DNA from: Paraburkholderia aromaticivorans
Lineage (GTDB): Bacteria > Pseudomonadota > Gammaproteobacteria > Burkholderiales > Burkholderiaceae
Assembly (NCBI RefSeq): GCF_002278075.1
Contig: NZ_CP022989.1
Coordinates: forward strand, 2,170,001 to 2,234,000
Direction of reading: 5' to 3'
DNA: 64,000 nucleotides
Shown: piece by piece, positions 49,463 to 59,706 of the stretch
How positions within the stretch are numbered: position 1 is the stretch's first letter
Layout of the letters: every line of letters starts with the position of its first letter
Notes under the pieces: model-generated
Told to the model about the DNA's origin: nothing
Databases searched by the model: none
The model's input: only the letters and a program-made list of their open reading frames with translations
Made by a program: the position numbers and the translations under genes

Positions 49463-51139
49463 TCAAAGTTCTGCGTTGACGGGCAATAGGGAGAATAGAC
49501 CTGTTAGCGCATTCCGGTACAAACCGGCCTGTGGATCGAATATGTAGGTGCGGCGCGTGCCGTCTTCGACGTCGCTCCACACGAGCGGGGAGAGCGGCGC
49601 GCCGATCGAGCGCAGATAGGCAAGTTGCGCGTCGTCCGCGAGCGTGACGCGATAACTTTCCTCGGGCGACGTGGCACGTTCGAAGATTTGCGCCACCTGT
49701 TCGGCGAGCGGCGGGCTATGGATCACCAGCGCCAGTTCGGTGTTCAGATTGGCCGAACGCGGATCGAGGTTCATCGAGCCGATCACCAGAATCTTCCGAT
49801 CGATCACATAGGTTTTTGCATGCAGACTGGCGCGCGAGCGCGAGCCGGCGAAGCCCACGCGCGGCGAGTTCTGCTGCGGCTTGAATTCGTATAACTCGAC
49901 GCCCTGGCGCAGCAGCGGCACGCGAAACGGACTGTAGCCGGCCTGCACGGCGACCGCGTCGGTGGCGGCGAGCGAGTTGGTCAGCACGGCGATGCGCACG
50001 CCGCGATGCGTCAGTTCGCCGGCTGTCTTCACACCGGCGTCATGCGGCACGAAGTAAGGCGAGATGACGAGGAAGTCTTTCTGCGCATCGCGCATCAATT
50101 CGCCGAGCCGCTGCATGGGCGGGCTCACATAGTCCGGCGACGGATGCACGATCTTCTCCGGCAAGTCCGCTTTGAACTCGGCCGGCGCCCAGGTGAGGCT
50201 GAGCTGATCTTTGGCGATCTGCGAAGCGAGCGGGGTGGCGTTCAGCGGTTTCGCGTTGTACGGATCGGCGTTGGTGCGCCAGTGCTGGCGCAACTCGTCG
50301 CGAGTCTGGTCCAGTTCCTTGGCGTCGAATGTCTGCTTGTTCAGCACGCGCAACGGATAGGAGATGCTGCTGTTCCAGTAGTCGTCGAAGCTCGCGGAGA
50401 TGTCGGCGGTGATGGGACCCGCGGCCAGCACGTCGAGATCGCGGAACTGCAGCGTTTCGCTCGCGCTGAAATATTCGTCGCCGAGATTGCGGCCGCCCAC
50501 GATCGCCAACTGATTGTCCGCGATCATCGCCTTGTTATGCATGCGGCGCGTGAAATGGCCGATTTGCGTGAACACGTTCGTGGTGCGTTCGAACATGCCT
50601 TCCTGCGCGCTGCCGAACGGATTGAACACGCGAATCTCGATGTTCTCGTGCGAGTTCAACCCCGCCATGATGCGGTCGATGTCCTTGAAGTTGAGATCGT
50701 CGACCAGCATGCGCACCCGCACGCCGTGATCGGCCGCATAGAGCGCGGCACCGAGCAGCAGCTTGCCGGTGGTGTCCTCGTTGGCGATGTAGTACTGCAT
50801 GTCGAGGGTTCGCGTCGCGGCGCGCGCGAGGGCAATGCGCATCTGCAAGGCGTCCGTGCCGTTCGGGAGGATCCGGAAACCGGATTGATCCGGATGCGCG
50901 GCTTCGAGCGGCGCGAGTGCTGTGCGAAGCGGGGTTGTTTCCGTAACGGGCAGGGCGTGTGTGACGTGCCGGTCGAACTCGGTGGCCGGCGGCCTGGTGG
51001 CACAGGCGGCCAATAGTGCCGTGGCGCAGCACAGCAGGAAGAATTGTCTCGTTGTGCCCCAGGCGGACTTGCCGTGGGGTCCGCGGAGCGCGCGCTGGCG
51101 TTGCAGTGCGGCCCTGCTTTGATCTGGATGCGACGGCAC
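49463..51139 (-). CDS. Phospholipase D-family lipoprotein (ClsC-like cardiolipin synthase)
   Basis: 558 residues from a GTG. The lipobox is LLAAC (residue ~46) after a hydrophobic run. Two HKD motifs are complete: [19 protein letters not shown] and [19 protein letters not shown]. Enzymes of this type join phosphatidyl groups to make cardiolipin; E. coli ClsC is a close functional model. The 13-base gap to fumC suggests possible shared transcription. Confidence 0.88.
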   Translation of the reverse strand: MPSHPDQSRAALQRQRALRGPHGKSAWGTTRQFFLLCCATALLAACATRPPATEFDRHVTHALPVTETTPLRTALAPLEAAHPDQSGFRILPNGTDALQMRIALARAATRTLDMQYYIANEDTTGKLLLGAALYAADHGVRVRMLVDDLNFKDIDRIMAGLNSHENIEIRVFNPFGSAQEGMFERTTNVFTQIGHFTRRMHNKAMIADNQLAIVGGRNLGDEYFSASETLQFRDLDVLAAGPITADISASFDDYWNSSISYPLRVLNKQTFDAKELDQTRDELRQHWRTNADPYNAKPLNATPLASQIAKDQLSLTWAPAEFKADLPEKIVHPSPDYVSPPMQRLGELMRDAQKDFLVISPYFVPHDAGVKTAGELTHRGVRIAVLTNSLAATDAVAVQAGYSPFRVPLLRQGVELYEFKPQQNSPRVGFAGSRSRASLHAKTYVIDRKILVIGSMNLDPRSANLNTELALVIHSPPLAEQVAQIFERATSPEESYRVTLADDAQLAYLRSIGAPLSPLVWSDVEDGTRRTYIFDPQAGLYRNALTGLFSLLPVNAEL

Positions 51140-51340
51140 GCTTTTCCCCCTGGTTTGCTGGCTTCTAATGGCGACAGCGGGCGACAGCGCGCGAGTCGTT
51201 CACGCTGTCGAGAAATGCATTCTAAGGGGAATCAGGCAAGCGGGTTTCTTTGTTCCGCTCGCCGCTCGCGGGGGGCGACGCGGTTCGACGTGGCGCGGTC
51301 GCCAAGCGAACGCGCCACGCGTCACTGCGTGAAAATCGGA

Positions 51341-52300
51341 TTAGCCGTGCTCGGCGTGCAACGCCTGATCGCTCTCCACACGCGTCGAGCCTTTTGCGGG
51401 ACGTCCTGCCCAGTAACCGGCGAGCAGCGAGCCCGACAGGTTGTGCCACACCGAAAACAGCGCGCCCGGCAACGCCGCGATCGGCGTGAAATAGAGCTTG
51501 CCGAGCGTCGCGGCGAGGCCCGAGTTCTGCATGCCCACTTCGATGGCGAGCGTGCGGCACACCGCTTCGTCGAAGCCGAGCAGACGGCCGCCCCAATAGC
51601 CGCCGAGCAGGCCGATGCCGTTATGCAGCACCACGCCCAGCATCACCACGAGGCCGACCGATGCGATGCTCTTCTGCGTGCCGCCCACCACCGCGCCGAT
51701 GATCAGCACGATCGCGACCATCGAGATCAGCGGCAGAACCGGTTCGATCCTGCGCACGATTTTGCCGAACAGATGATTGACGATCAGCCCGATCACGATC
51801 GGCAACGCGACGATCTGCAGAATGCTCATCAGCATGCCGTGCACGTCGACGGCGATCGAGGCGTCCACGTAGAGCCGCGTGAGCAGTGGCGTCGCGAATA
51901 CGCCGACCAGGGTCGACAGCGCGCTGATCGTCACCGACAACGCAACGTCGCCACGCGCCAGATAGATCATCACGTTCGACGCCGTGCCGCTCGCCACGCT
52001 GCCCACCAGCACCATGCCGGCGGTGAGATCCGGCGGCATGCGCAACGCCTTGGCGATCACCCATGCGGCGAGCGGCATGACGAGATAGTGCAGCACGATG
52101 CCGGCGATCACCGGCGCGGGCCGCGTGAAGACACGCTGGAAGTCGGCCACCGAGAGCGTGACGCCCATCGCGAGCATGATGATGGTCAGCAGCGCGGTGA
52201 CGTGCGGCGCGATGCCGGAGAACGAAGCGGGCGAACTGTACGCGGCAATCGAAACGAGCACGGCCCAGAGCGGGAAAAGACGGGTGACGCGGGCAAGCAT
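51341..52300 (-). CDS. Bile acid:sodium symporter family transporter
   Basis: 319 residues with about 9-10 membrane segments and the family motif [10 protein letters not shown], which lies in the substrate-binding crossover. The ATG at 52300 follows AAGGA. Bacterial members move pantothenate, ketopantoate or organic anions; the substrate is unknown. Confidence 0.88.
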   Translation of the reverse strand: MLARVTRLFPLWAVLVSIAAYSSPASFSGIAPHVTALLTIIMLAMGVTLSVADFQRVFTRPAPVIAGIVLHYLVMPLAAWVIAKALRMPPDLTAGMVLVGSVASGTASNVMIYLARGDVALSVTISALSTLVGVFATPLLTRLYVDASIAVDVHGMLMSILQIVALPIVIGLIVNHLFGKIVRRIEPVLPLISMVAIVLIIGAVVGGTQKSIASVGLVVMLGVVLHNGIGLLGGYWGGRLLGFDEAVCRTLAIEVGMQNSGLAATLGKLYFTPIAALPGALFSVWHNLSGSLLAGYWAGRPAKGSTRVESDQALHAEHG

Positions 52301-52637
52301 GAGGGGTGGTCCTTGATTATGTTTTATCGCGAGAAGCAGGGTCGGTCGAGCGGCACGACACCGGTGGTGGCGTGCTCGCCGGAGTCTGCCGCGTGAGCGC
52401 GGCAAGCCGTGATGGCGGGAGATGAGCCTTCGGGCGGCGCTGGCCTTTTTGAGGCGCGCAGGTGGGTTTTCGGCGCATGGGCGCGGATAGGCGGCCGTGA
52501 GTCGGAACGCCGCATTCTACCTGCCACGGCGAACGACTCGCGTGCCTATGGTTGCGCGTGCAACCAGCCGCGCCGTGCCGAAACGCCTTGGGTGAAGGCA
52601 GCGCGAAGCGGAGCCGGCACGCGCCGCGAACCCGGCT
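52301..52637. other. Intergenic stretch without a gene
   Basis: 337 bases between the symporter and the MATE gene, both on the minus strand. A hairpin GCCGCG-TGAG-CGCGGC lies at 52388-52403 with no T-tract. Nothing else is recognised. Confidence 0.6.
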
Positions 52638-54050
52638 TCAAACGGATTCGACCGGCTGTGCCGCGGGCGCGGCCGGCACGCGCCGCAGGCTCAGTTTGTG
52701 AAAGCGCAGTGTCATCAGCAGCGCGACGCTCGCGAGACCGGCGGCGAGCCCCCACCACAAGCCGCGCGCGCCGAGGCCGAAGTGAAACGCCAGCGTGTAG
52801 CCGGTCGGAAAGCCGATCACCCAGTAACCGAACGCGGCGGCGATCATCGGGACACGGGTGTCTTTGAGGCCGCGCAGACAGCCGGAACCGACCGTCTGCA
52901 TGCCGTCGACGATCTGGAAGATCGCGGCCACGCCGAGCAGCGAACTCGCGAGCGCGACCGTGGCCGCGTTGGCCAGGTCGTCGAGATGCAGATAGAGGCC
53001 GACGATCCAGTGCGGCGCGGCGATCAGCACGAGGCCCGACAGCGTCATGAAAGCGACGCCGAGCGCGAGCGCCACGAACCCGGCGTGCCGCGCGGCGAGC
53101 GGCTGGCCGGCGCCGGACCAGAAGCCGACGCGCACGTTGGCCGCCTGGCCGATCGCGAGCGGCACCATGAAGGCCACCGAGGCGACGTTCAGCGCGATCT
53201 GATGCGCGGCCAGCTGCGATTCGCCGAGCAGGCCGACCATCAGGCCGGTGGCGAGAAAGAGCGTCGACTCGACGCCGTAGGTGATCGCAACCGGCCAGCC
53301 GATGCCGAACAGTTCGCCCATCAGCGGCACGTTCGGCCGGGTGGCGACGACGAAATGACGATAGCGCGGCCGCAGGTGTAGTAGCGCCATCAGCACGAGC
53401 GCACTCAGCCAGACGGTGATGGAAGTGGCGGCCGCCGAACCGAGAAAACCGAGCCGCGGCAGACCATAGGCGCCGTGGATCAGGCCGTAGTTGAGAAAGC
53501 CGTTCACGCCGACGCTCACCAGCGACACCCACAGCAGCCGTTTGGCCGCGCCGATGGCCGGCAGGAACGAGCGCATCAGGCCGACGCCGATCAGGCTGCC
53601 GAGCGAGCCCCAGCGCAGCACCGCCGCGTATTCGCCGACGTTGTGGGCGAGCAGCGCGGGTTCGCCGAAGGCGAGCAGGATCGGCGTGGCGAACGAGAGC
53701 AGGAAGAACGCCGGCACCGACAGGAGCACGGACAGCACCAAGCCCGTCCAGTAGATATGCGGCACGCGGCCTTCGTCCTGCGCGCCGCGCGCGTGCGACA
53801 CACTCACGCTGACGGAGGTCAGCACGCCTTGCAGCAGTGTGACCACCACGAAGAACAGGTTGGCGCCGAGGCCGCCGGCCGCCAGCGCGTCGGGGCCGAG
53901 CGAGCCGAGCAGGATCGTGTCGGTGACGCCCATCGCCATTTGCGAAAGCTGCGCGATGGCGAGCGGCGCGGCGAGACGGGCGGTGTCCGCCACGTGGCGG
54001 GTCAGGGTCGGCGGCCGGGCGGCCACCCGGGTGAAGCCGGATTGAGTCAT
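52638..54050 (-). CDS. MATE-family efflux transporter (NorM-like)
   Basis: 470 residues with 12 membrane segments in two homologous halves; PLAIAQLSQMAMGVTDTILLG and a similar stretch at mid-protein (IALNVASVAFMVPLAIGQAA) mark the MATE repeats. It exports cationic drugs by Na+ or H+ antiport. The ATG at 54050 is the first of the frame. Confidence 0.92.
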   Translation of the reverse strand: MTQSGFTRVAARPPTLTRHVADTARLAAPLAIAQLSQMAMGVTDTILLGSLGPDALAAGGLGANLFFVVVTLLQGVLTSVSVSVSHARGAQDEGRVPHIYWTGLVLSVLLSVPAFFLLSFATPILLAFGEPALLAHNVGEYAAVLRWGSLGSLIGVGLMRSFLPAIGAAKRLLWVSLVSVGVNGFLNYGLIHGAYGLPRLGFLGSAAATSITVWLSALVLMALLHLRPRYRHFVVATRPNVPLMGELFGIGWPVAITYGVESTLFLATGLMVGLLGESQLAAHQIALNVASVAFMVPLAIGQAANVRVGFWSGAGQPLAARHAGFVALALGVAFMTLSGLVLIAAPHWIVGLYLHLDDLANAATVALASSLLGVAAIFQIVDGMQTVGSGCLRGLKDTRVPMIAAAFGYWVIGFPTGYTLAFHFGLGARGLWWGLAAGLASVALLMTLRFHKLSLRRVPAAPAAQPVESV

Positions 54051-54300
54051 GGAGCGCTTGGCGGCGGATGTGGCGACAGCGCGACGGCGGGCGCGGTAGT
54101 CGCGCGGGCGGTGGCGAAGGCGGCGGCTCGGAGAGCCTGGACGAAAGCGCGAGGCAAGCGCCAGCCGGAGGTGTCAGCCGATTGTTTGTTTGTCGAAACT
54201 GAGAGCTTATTGCTTAGGCGCGGCGCTGTCGATGGAAGAAGCACGATTTTGGTGCGCGCGCCCCTCCGAGTTTTCGGAACCGCGGGAGATGGCCGCGCCG

Positions 54301-54519
54301 TCAGGCCTCGTGGACTGCAATCCGCGTATCGCCGAGCGACACGACCTGTCCCGCGCGGATTTTGCAGGTTTTACGCGTTTCGACCCGGCCGTCGACGGTG
54401 ACCGCGCCGTCCGCCACCATCATTTTTGCCGAGCCGCCGCTATCCGCAAGCCCCGTTATCTTCAGGAGATTGTGCAGTTCGACGTAGTCGCCGGTAAGGG
54501 TGAAATCGAGATTGGGCAT
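54301..54519 (-). CDS. S4-domain RNA-binding protein (YbcJ-like)
   Basis: 72 residues: a single S4 fold (LHNLLKITGLADSGGSAKMMV, GAVTVDGRVETRKTCKIRAG). YbcJ-like proteins bind RNA, possibly on ribosomes; the target is unknown. Complete ORF with ATG start. Confidence 0.85.
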   Translation of the reverse strand: MPNLDFTLTGDYVELHNLLKITGLADSGGSAKMMVADGAVTVDGRVETRKTCKIRAGQVVSLGDTRIAVHEA

Positions 54520-54836
54520 GGCGTTTGCGCCTTCGGGAAAAGGGTTCGCATCATAAGCCAGAAGCTTGCCCTGGATGAAGTTCGAGGTGTGCGCCGTGAT
54601 GATGTGAGCATCTGCAAGCAGATGTTATGCGGTTGTCAGAAAGTGAAACGTTGCGTAACGCCGATCGCAAAACAAGAACTTCACTCGTAAAGTGCAGGTC
54701 AGTGGTAAAGCCTGCCGGATTTATTCGGTAGCGAGCAGACCGGGCGAGGCACGCAGAGCGCGCTCGCCGAGCGCCTCGACAATGCGCAACGCCAGACAGG
54801 CCGCCCGCGTCACAACAACTTTAGAGAGGATGAGTC
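54520..54836. other. Intergenic stretch before the lysine-rich secreted protein
   Basis: 317 bases without a gene. It holds a perfect inverted repeat CATCTGC-AA-GCAGATG at 54609-54624 and a smaller CGTT-GCGT-AACG at 54649-54660, either of which may be regulatory. The 3' end carries the AGAGAGGA ribosome binding site of the next gene. Confidence 0.5.
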
Positions 54837-55304
54837 ATGACCCAGATTCGAACGCTTCTGATCAATACCGCCGTTGCCGCCGCTGTGACAGCTTTCGCGG
54901 CCGGCGCCGCCATCGCGCAGACCGCGCAACCGGCTGAGGGGACGAACGGCCAGCCGCAGGTGCAGGCGCAAGGCGCCGACCTTGCGCCCGCTGCGCCCGC
55001 CGCTCAGGGCGTGCAGCCGGTGACGCCGCCGCCGACGCGTCTGACGGCGTCCGGTTCGACCGACCCGCTGGTGCAGAAGCGCGACGCCAATGCGAAGGCT
55101 AACGCCGAGTATCGCGCGTCGAAGAAGGCGTCCAAGGCCGAGCTGAAGGATCAGCAGAAGGCCGCCAAGGAGCAGTACAAGGATCAGGTGCGCGGCGCCA
55201 AGATCAACCAGAAGGCGGACAAGCAGGCCGCCAATAACGAAATGAAGATGGAAATGCAAGGCCAGGCGGGCGTCCAGTCGGACGGCGCCGACGTCAAGCA
55301 CTGA
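54837..55304 (+). CDS. Small secreted lysine/alanine-rich protein
   Basis: 155 residues with a signal peptide (1-28, AIAQ). Residues ~29-75 are Pro/Gln/Ala-rich and ~80-150 form a Lys/Glu/Ala-rich helix (KASKAELKDQQKAAKEQY). Its function is unknown. The next gene encodes a shorter protein of the same style, perhaps a paralogue. Confidence 0.8.
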   Translation: MTQIRTLLINTAVAAAVTAFAAGAAIAQTAQPAEGTNGQPQVQAQGADLAPAAPAAQGVQPVTPPPTRLTASGSTDPLVQKRDANAKANAEYRASKKASKAELKDQQKAAKEQYKDQVRGAKINQKADKQAANNEMKMEMQGQAGVQSDGADVKH

Positions 55305-55416
55305 GGCTGAGCGTCCAGGCGGTCGCGTGGCGGTGTGCATGGCCGTCGCGGCCGCTTTGACCGGGCGCGTTTGAAGAATCACGTGGTTCAGGTTTTTCGT
55401 TTCACGGAGGTCTCGC

Positions 55417-55680
55417 ATGAGTATCAACCCGTCCCTGAAGTCCAGAATTTACGCCGCCTTGATCGCGGGCTGCCTGTCATCGGTTGCCTTCGCTCAGGCT
55501 AGCGATCCGGCCGCGGCGCCGGTCACCCACGCCGACAAGAAGGCGGCCAAAGAGCAGTCGAAGGCGGACAAGAAAGCGTCCGTCGCGCAAGCCAAGGCCG
55601 ACAAGACGAAGACCGAGGCTCAGGCCGACGCCGACAAGGCCAGCGCCGACGCCAATCTGAAGGATGCGAAGAAGCAGTAG
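55417..55680 (+). CDS. Small secreted lysine/alanine-rich protein (second of the pair)
   Basis: 87 residues with a signal peptide (1-28, AFAQ). The mature part is a near-regular helix of Ala, Lys, Asp and Glu (ADKKAAKEQSKADKKASVAQ). GGAGG stands before the ATG. It follows the similar gene by 112 bases on the same strand. Function unknown; the charge could aid binding to an anionic surface. Confidence 0.78.
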   Translation: MSINPSLKSRIYAALIAGCLSSVAFAQASDPAAAPVTHADKKAAKEQSKADKKASVAQAKADKTKTEAQADADKASADANLKDAKKQ

Positions 55681-55865
55681 GCAACGTCGCTGTTCGCAAC
55701 GCACCGGCGTGTGAATGTCATTGCGTTGCGGCTTCGACGAAAGGCCCGTGCGCTTTCGAGCCACGGGCCATTTTTGCGCGCGATTCAGATGCAGCCGCCG
55801 CCGCGCGCCGCGCGCCGGGCGCGTGCGGAGCGCCGAGCGAAAAAAGGGTCGCTTGTCTACGAGGG

Positions 55866-55881
55866 TTGTATGGATATACAG
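55866..55881. promoter_or_regulatory. Probable LexA (SOS) box before the UvrD-family helicase gene
   Basis: TTGTATGGATATACAG differs from CTGT-N8-ACAG by one base (first C to T). It sits 42 bases upstream of the GTG start. DNA damage induction is predicted. Confidence 0.6.
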
Positions 55882-55923
55882 TATGCGTCGCCATATTGAA
55901 TCCACCCCAAGCCCAAACCGATC

Positions 55924-58050
55924 GTGCTCTCCGTCGCCGAATCCCCGTCGTTCGATACCGCCGCGTGGCTCGCCAAGCTCAACGACGCGCAGCGCGAAGC
56001 CGTCGAATACGGCGCCGACACGCCCACCGCGCCACCCGGCGCATTGCTGGTGATCGCGGGCGCCGGTTCCGGCAAGACCAACACGCTCGCGCACCGGGTC
56101 GCCAACCTTGTCGTAAACGGCGCCGATGCGCGCCGCATCCTGCTGCTGACCTTCTCGCGCCGCGCCGCGCTCGAAATGATCCGCCGCGTCACGCGCATCG
56201 CCGGCGCGGCGCTCGGCACGCGGGCCGCGCTGGCGCAAGGGCTCACGTGGGCCGGCACGTTCCACAGCGTCGGCGCGCGGCTCTTGCGCGAGTACGCGGA
56301 CCTGATCGGCCTCGCGCCGGCCTTCACGATCAACGACCGCGAGGATTCCGCCGACCTGATGAATCTGGTGCGCCATGAGCTCGGCCTGTCGGCGAAAGAG
56401 CGGCGCTTCCCGGCGAAGGGCACGTGCTTTGCCATTTATTCGCGCGTGGTGAACACCGGCGCGTCGCTCGGCCAGGTGCTCGACAACGCGTTCCCCTGGT
56501 GCCGTGAATGGGAGGCCGATCTGCGCGTGCTGTTTGCCGCCTACGTGGAGGCCAAACAGAAGCAGAGCGTGCTCGACTACGACGACCTGCTGCTTTACTG
56601 GTCGCTCATGGCCGCCGAGCCGGCCATCGCGGCCGACCTGTCGGCGCGCTTCGACCACGTGCTGGTGGACGAGTATCAGGACACCAACCGTCTGCAGGCG
56701 TCGATCCTGCTCGCGTTGAAGCCGGACGGCCGCGGCCTGACCGTGGTCGGCGACGACGCCCAGTCGATCTACTCGTTTCGCGGCGCGACCGTGCGCAACA
56801 TTCTCGATTTCCCCGCGCAGTTCGATCCACCGGCCAAGCAGGTCACGCTCGAACGCAATTACCGGTCGACCGCGCCGATTCTGGCGGCGTCGAATGCGGT
56901 GATCGAGCTGGCCAGCGAGCGCTACACGAAGAATTTGTGGACCGACAAGGCGTCGGCGCAGCGCCCGCGTCTGGTGAGCGTCGCCGACGAGGCCGACCAG
57001 GCGCGCTACATCGTCGAACAGGTGCTCGAGGCGCGCGAGCAGGGCATGAAGCTCAAGTCGCAGGCGGTGCTGTTTCGCGCCGCCCATCACAGCGCCGCGC
57101 TGGAGATCGAACTGACCCGGCGCAACATTCCGTTCGTGAAGTTCGGCGGGTTGAAGTTTCTCGATTCGGTGCACGTGAAAGACGTGCTCGCCGTGCTGCG
57201 CTGGGCGGAAAATCCGCGCGACCGGGTGGCGGGATTTCGCGTCGTGCAGTTGCTGCCGGGCGTCGGGCCCGCCACCGCGGCGAAGGTGCTCGACGAGATC
57301 GTCGCGCGCGCGGGCAGCGGCAACCCCGCCGACACCGCCGGCGGCGCCCTGGCCGCCTTCGCCGCGCCGGCTCGTGCGCAGGAAGACTGGCATCCGTTCG
57401 TCAAGCTGATGTCGAGCGTGTACGGGCGGCAAACGCCGTGGCCCGCCGAATTCGAAATGGTGCGCCGCTGGTATGAGCCGCATCTCGAGCGCAACCACGA
57501 GGACGCGGCGATCCGTCATGCGGACGTGTTGCAGATGGAGAGCATCGCGGGCACGTATGCGTCGCGCGAACGCTTTCTGACCGAACTGACGCTCGATCCG
57601 CCCGACGCCACCAGCGACGAATCCGGCGTGCCGCTGCTCGACGAGGACTACCTGATCCTCTCCACGATCCATTCCGCGAAGGGGCAGGAGTGGCGCAACG
57701 TGTTCGTGCTGAACGGCGTGGACGGCTGCATTCCGTCGGACCTCGGCACCGGCAGCGAAGAGGAAATCGACGAGGAGCGCCGTCTGCTTTACGTGGCGAT
57801 GACGCGCGCAAAAGAGGATCTGCATATCGTCGTGCCGCAGCGCTTTTACGTGCACAACCAGACGCATATGGGCGATCGGCACGTGTGGGCGTCGCGCACG
57901 CGCTTCATTCCTGCGCATCTGATGCCGCTGTTCGACGCCTATGCATGGCCGCGCGTGCCGGTGCCGAGCGCACCCACGGCGGCCGGGCTGGCGGCGGCCG
58001 CGCAGGCGAAGATCGAGATCGCGGCGAAACTCAGGAAGATGTGGGATTGA
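55924..58050 (+). CDS. UvrD/Rep-family ATP-dependent DNA helicase
   Basis: 708 residues from a GTG. SF1A motifs occur in order: Walker A GAGSGKT at 46-52, motif II VDEYQDTN, motif III GDDAQSIYSFRGA, motif IV RNYRS, and STIHSAKGQEW then LLYVAMTRAKEDLHI. It unwinds 3'-5' duplex DNA in repair or replication restart. The length is close to UvrD (720). A probable LexA box lies upstream. It is not a full RecB, since no nuclease motif is seen. Confidence 0.92.
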   Translation: MLSVAESPSFDTAAWLAKLNDAQREAVEYGADTPTAPPGALLVIAGAGSGKTNTLAHRVANLVVNGADARRILLLTFSRRAALEMIRRVTRIAGAALGTRAALAQGLTWAGTFHSVGARLLREYADLIGLAPAFTINDREDSADLMNLVRHELGLSAKERRFPAKGTCFAIYSRVVNTGASLGQVLDNAFPWCREWEADLRVLFAAYVEAKQKQSVLDYDDLLLYWSLMAAEPAIAADLSARFDHVLVDEYQDTNRLQASILLALKPDGRGLTVVGDDAQSIYSFRGATVRNILDFPAQFDPPAKQVTLERNYRSTAPILAASNAVIELASERYTKNLWTDKASAQRPRLVSVADEADQARYIVEQVLEAREQGMKLKSQAVLFRAAHHSAALEIELTRRNIPFVKFGGLKFLDSVHVKDVLAVLRWAENPRDRVAGFRVVQLLPGVGPATAAKVLDEIVARAGSGNPADTAGGALAAFAAPARAQEDWHPFVKLMSSVYGRQTPWPAEFEMVRRWYEPHLERNHEDAAIRHADVLQMESIAGTYASRERFLTELTLDPPDATSDESGVPLLDEDYLILSTIHSAKGQEWRNVFVLNGVDGCIPSDLGTGSEEEIDEERRLLYVAMTRAKEDLHIVVPQRFYVHNQTHMGDRHVWASRTRFIPAHLMPLFDAYAWPRVPVPSAPTAAGLAAAAQAKIEIAAKLRKMWD

Positions 58051-58331
58051 GAGCGCGGCGGCGCGCCGTGCGATCGACGCCGGGCGCGACGCGAGGAAAA
58101 GACCGTTAGCCTCGCAACGCGGCCTTGCAACGCGGGGAAATGAACGCTAGGCTCGCCGCCCTTGCCGCTATTGGGTGTGAGGTCGGGTGTGAGGTCGCTT
58201 CGGGGTCAGCGGCTGCGGTTGCGGCCAGCCTGTGGCAGAACGCGCCGGAGCCGTCCTGCTGCACACGCGGCGCTCCGACCCGAGATGCAGGTTGCCGGTG
58301 ACTGGGCGCTGGTCTCCGTCCGTGCTGATTT

Positions 58332-59099
58332 TCAGCGCGACTGCCGTTGTTGCTGCTGCGGCGTCGGACGCGGCGGCACGAAGAAGTTGCGCAACCAGGC
58401 CGCCATACGCGAAAACACGTCGTACGGCTCTTCGACGAAAATCTCCGGTTTCAGCAAACGCAGGAATTCCATGATCTGCTGCGCTTCCTGTTTCTGGAAC
58501 GAACCGTGCGAAATGCCCAGCCGCAACAGCCCGCGCAGTTCGCCGAGCTTTTCGCGCGCGGTGCTGCCCACGCTCGTTTCGCACGCCACTTTCGCCTCAT
58601 AGACGCGCTGGCGCAGTGATTCGACCAGCCGCCAGGCCGGTGTCTGCATGACTTCCTCGAGCGCCTGAATGTCCTGCGCCGCGCTCTTGATCTGCGCCGC
58701 GAGCGGATCGATCAGCGCGGCGTCGCCTTCCGCTTCCTTGACGATCGCCGCCGCCCACTCCCGGCATTGCTTGGCGAGCTCTTCCGGCGTCCATTCCGAG
58801 CGGGCCGCGAAGCCAAAGCCGAATTCCCCCGCCTGCCGCATCAGGATCGCGACGACATCCGGAAACTCCTTGTCGAGCGTCCGCTTCGCCCAGGCGTACT
58901 GGCCGCCCTGCAACATCCGCTGAACCGCGTGTTCGGTCAGCGGCACCATATTGTCGAGCAGCTTGGCGCGCAGAAAATCCTCAAACGACGGCGTCGCGAA
59001 CTGCGGATCGAGCTTCAGCGATACCCGCAGAAACGCGTCGAAATCCTTGCGCAGTGTCGCGATGGTCTCGTCTTTGAGCGTGAGGGTGATTTGACCCAT
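58332..59099 (-). CDS. Hypothetical cytoplasmic helical protein
   Basis: 255 residues, no signal peptide or membrane segment, mostly charged helices (EDFLRAKLLDN, EELAKQCREWAAAIVKEAEG). The last ~15 residues are Pro/Gln/Arg-rich. I do not recognise a family. It lies on the opposite strand to the helicase gene; the 281 bases between them hold a short tandem repeat GGGTGTGAGGTC and no gene. Confidence 0.75.
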   Translation of the reverse strand: MGQITLTLKDETIATLRKDFDAFLRVSLKLDPQFATPSFEDFLRAKLLDNMVPLTEHAVQRMLQGGQYAWAKRTLDKEFPDVVAILMRQAGEFGFGFAARSEWTPEELAKQCREWAAAIVKEAEGDAALIDPLAAQIKSAAQDIQALEEVMQTPAWRLVESLRQRVYEAKVACETSVGSTAREKLGELRGLLRLGISHGSFQKQEAQQIMEFLRLLKPEIFVEEPYDVFSRMAAWLRNFFVPPRPTPQQQQRQSR

Positions 59100-59382
59100 G
59101 AGTTATCCCGTTTGGTCCTGCCGCGCGGCCTCGCCACACCACCGGCCGCGCGGGCCTTGGGAGACGCGGCGTTCGATGCCGGCGCGTTTGATTCCTGCCT
59201 GTGGCCGCGTAACCGGCGGGACGTATCCCAACGAGCGGACCTCGACTGCATAACGGCGGATCGGGGGGAAACTTAAGGGCGCGCGGGGTTGCGTCGCCCG
59301 CTTTAGAGCAAAGCGTCGCCCGGCGTGCGCGCGCGTGCCGCAGGCCGGATGAAGCCGACGCCGCCATCCAGGCGGCGTGCGC

Positions 59383-59706
59383 CTAGTTGAGCACCAGACC
59401 TTGCCAGGCGAAAAACACCGCCAGGCCGACCGCGATGGTCAGAAGCGGCCGCCGCGTCAACGCGCTGACGAGCACCGCAGCCAGCGCGCCGACCAGTTGC
59501 GGATTGCGCCAGGTCAGTTCGGCGTCGCTGCCGTGCGGTGAAACCGCCATCGGCACGATGATCGCGGTCAGCACGGTAACCGGCACGAAACCGAGGGCGG
59601 TGCGCACGAGCGGCGGAAACACCAACCGGTCGCCGAGCACGAAGACGGCGGCGCGGATCACCCAGGTGATGGCCGCCATGCCGAGAATCAGGACCACATA
59701 GTTCAT
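59383..59706 (-). CDS. azlD: AzlD-family branched-chain amino acid export subunit
   Basis: 107 residues with three or four membrane segments (MNYVVLILGMAAITWVIRA, VPVTVLTAIIVP). It works with AzlC in export of branched-chain amino acids, like YgaH with YgaZ. The start overlaps the azlC stop by 4 bases (ATGA). Confidence 0.9.
   Translation of the reverse strand: MNYVVLILGMAAITWVIRAAVFVLGDRLVFPPLVRTALGFVPVTVLTAIIVPMAVSPHGSDAELTWRNPQLVGALAAVLVSALTRRPLLTIAVGLAVFFAWQGLVLN

Noticed and set aside
55477..57918. An 813-codon open frame on the minus strand, antisense to the helicase gene
   Set aside because: The plus strand encodes a full SF1 helicase with all motifs in order. The antisense frame is arginine/histidine-rich with no recognisable domain, as expected from high-GC shadow frames.
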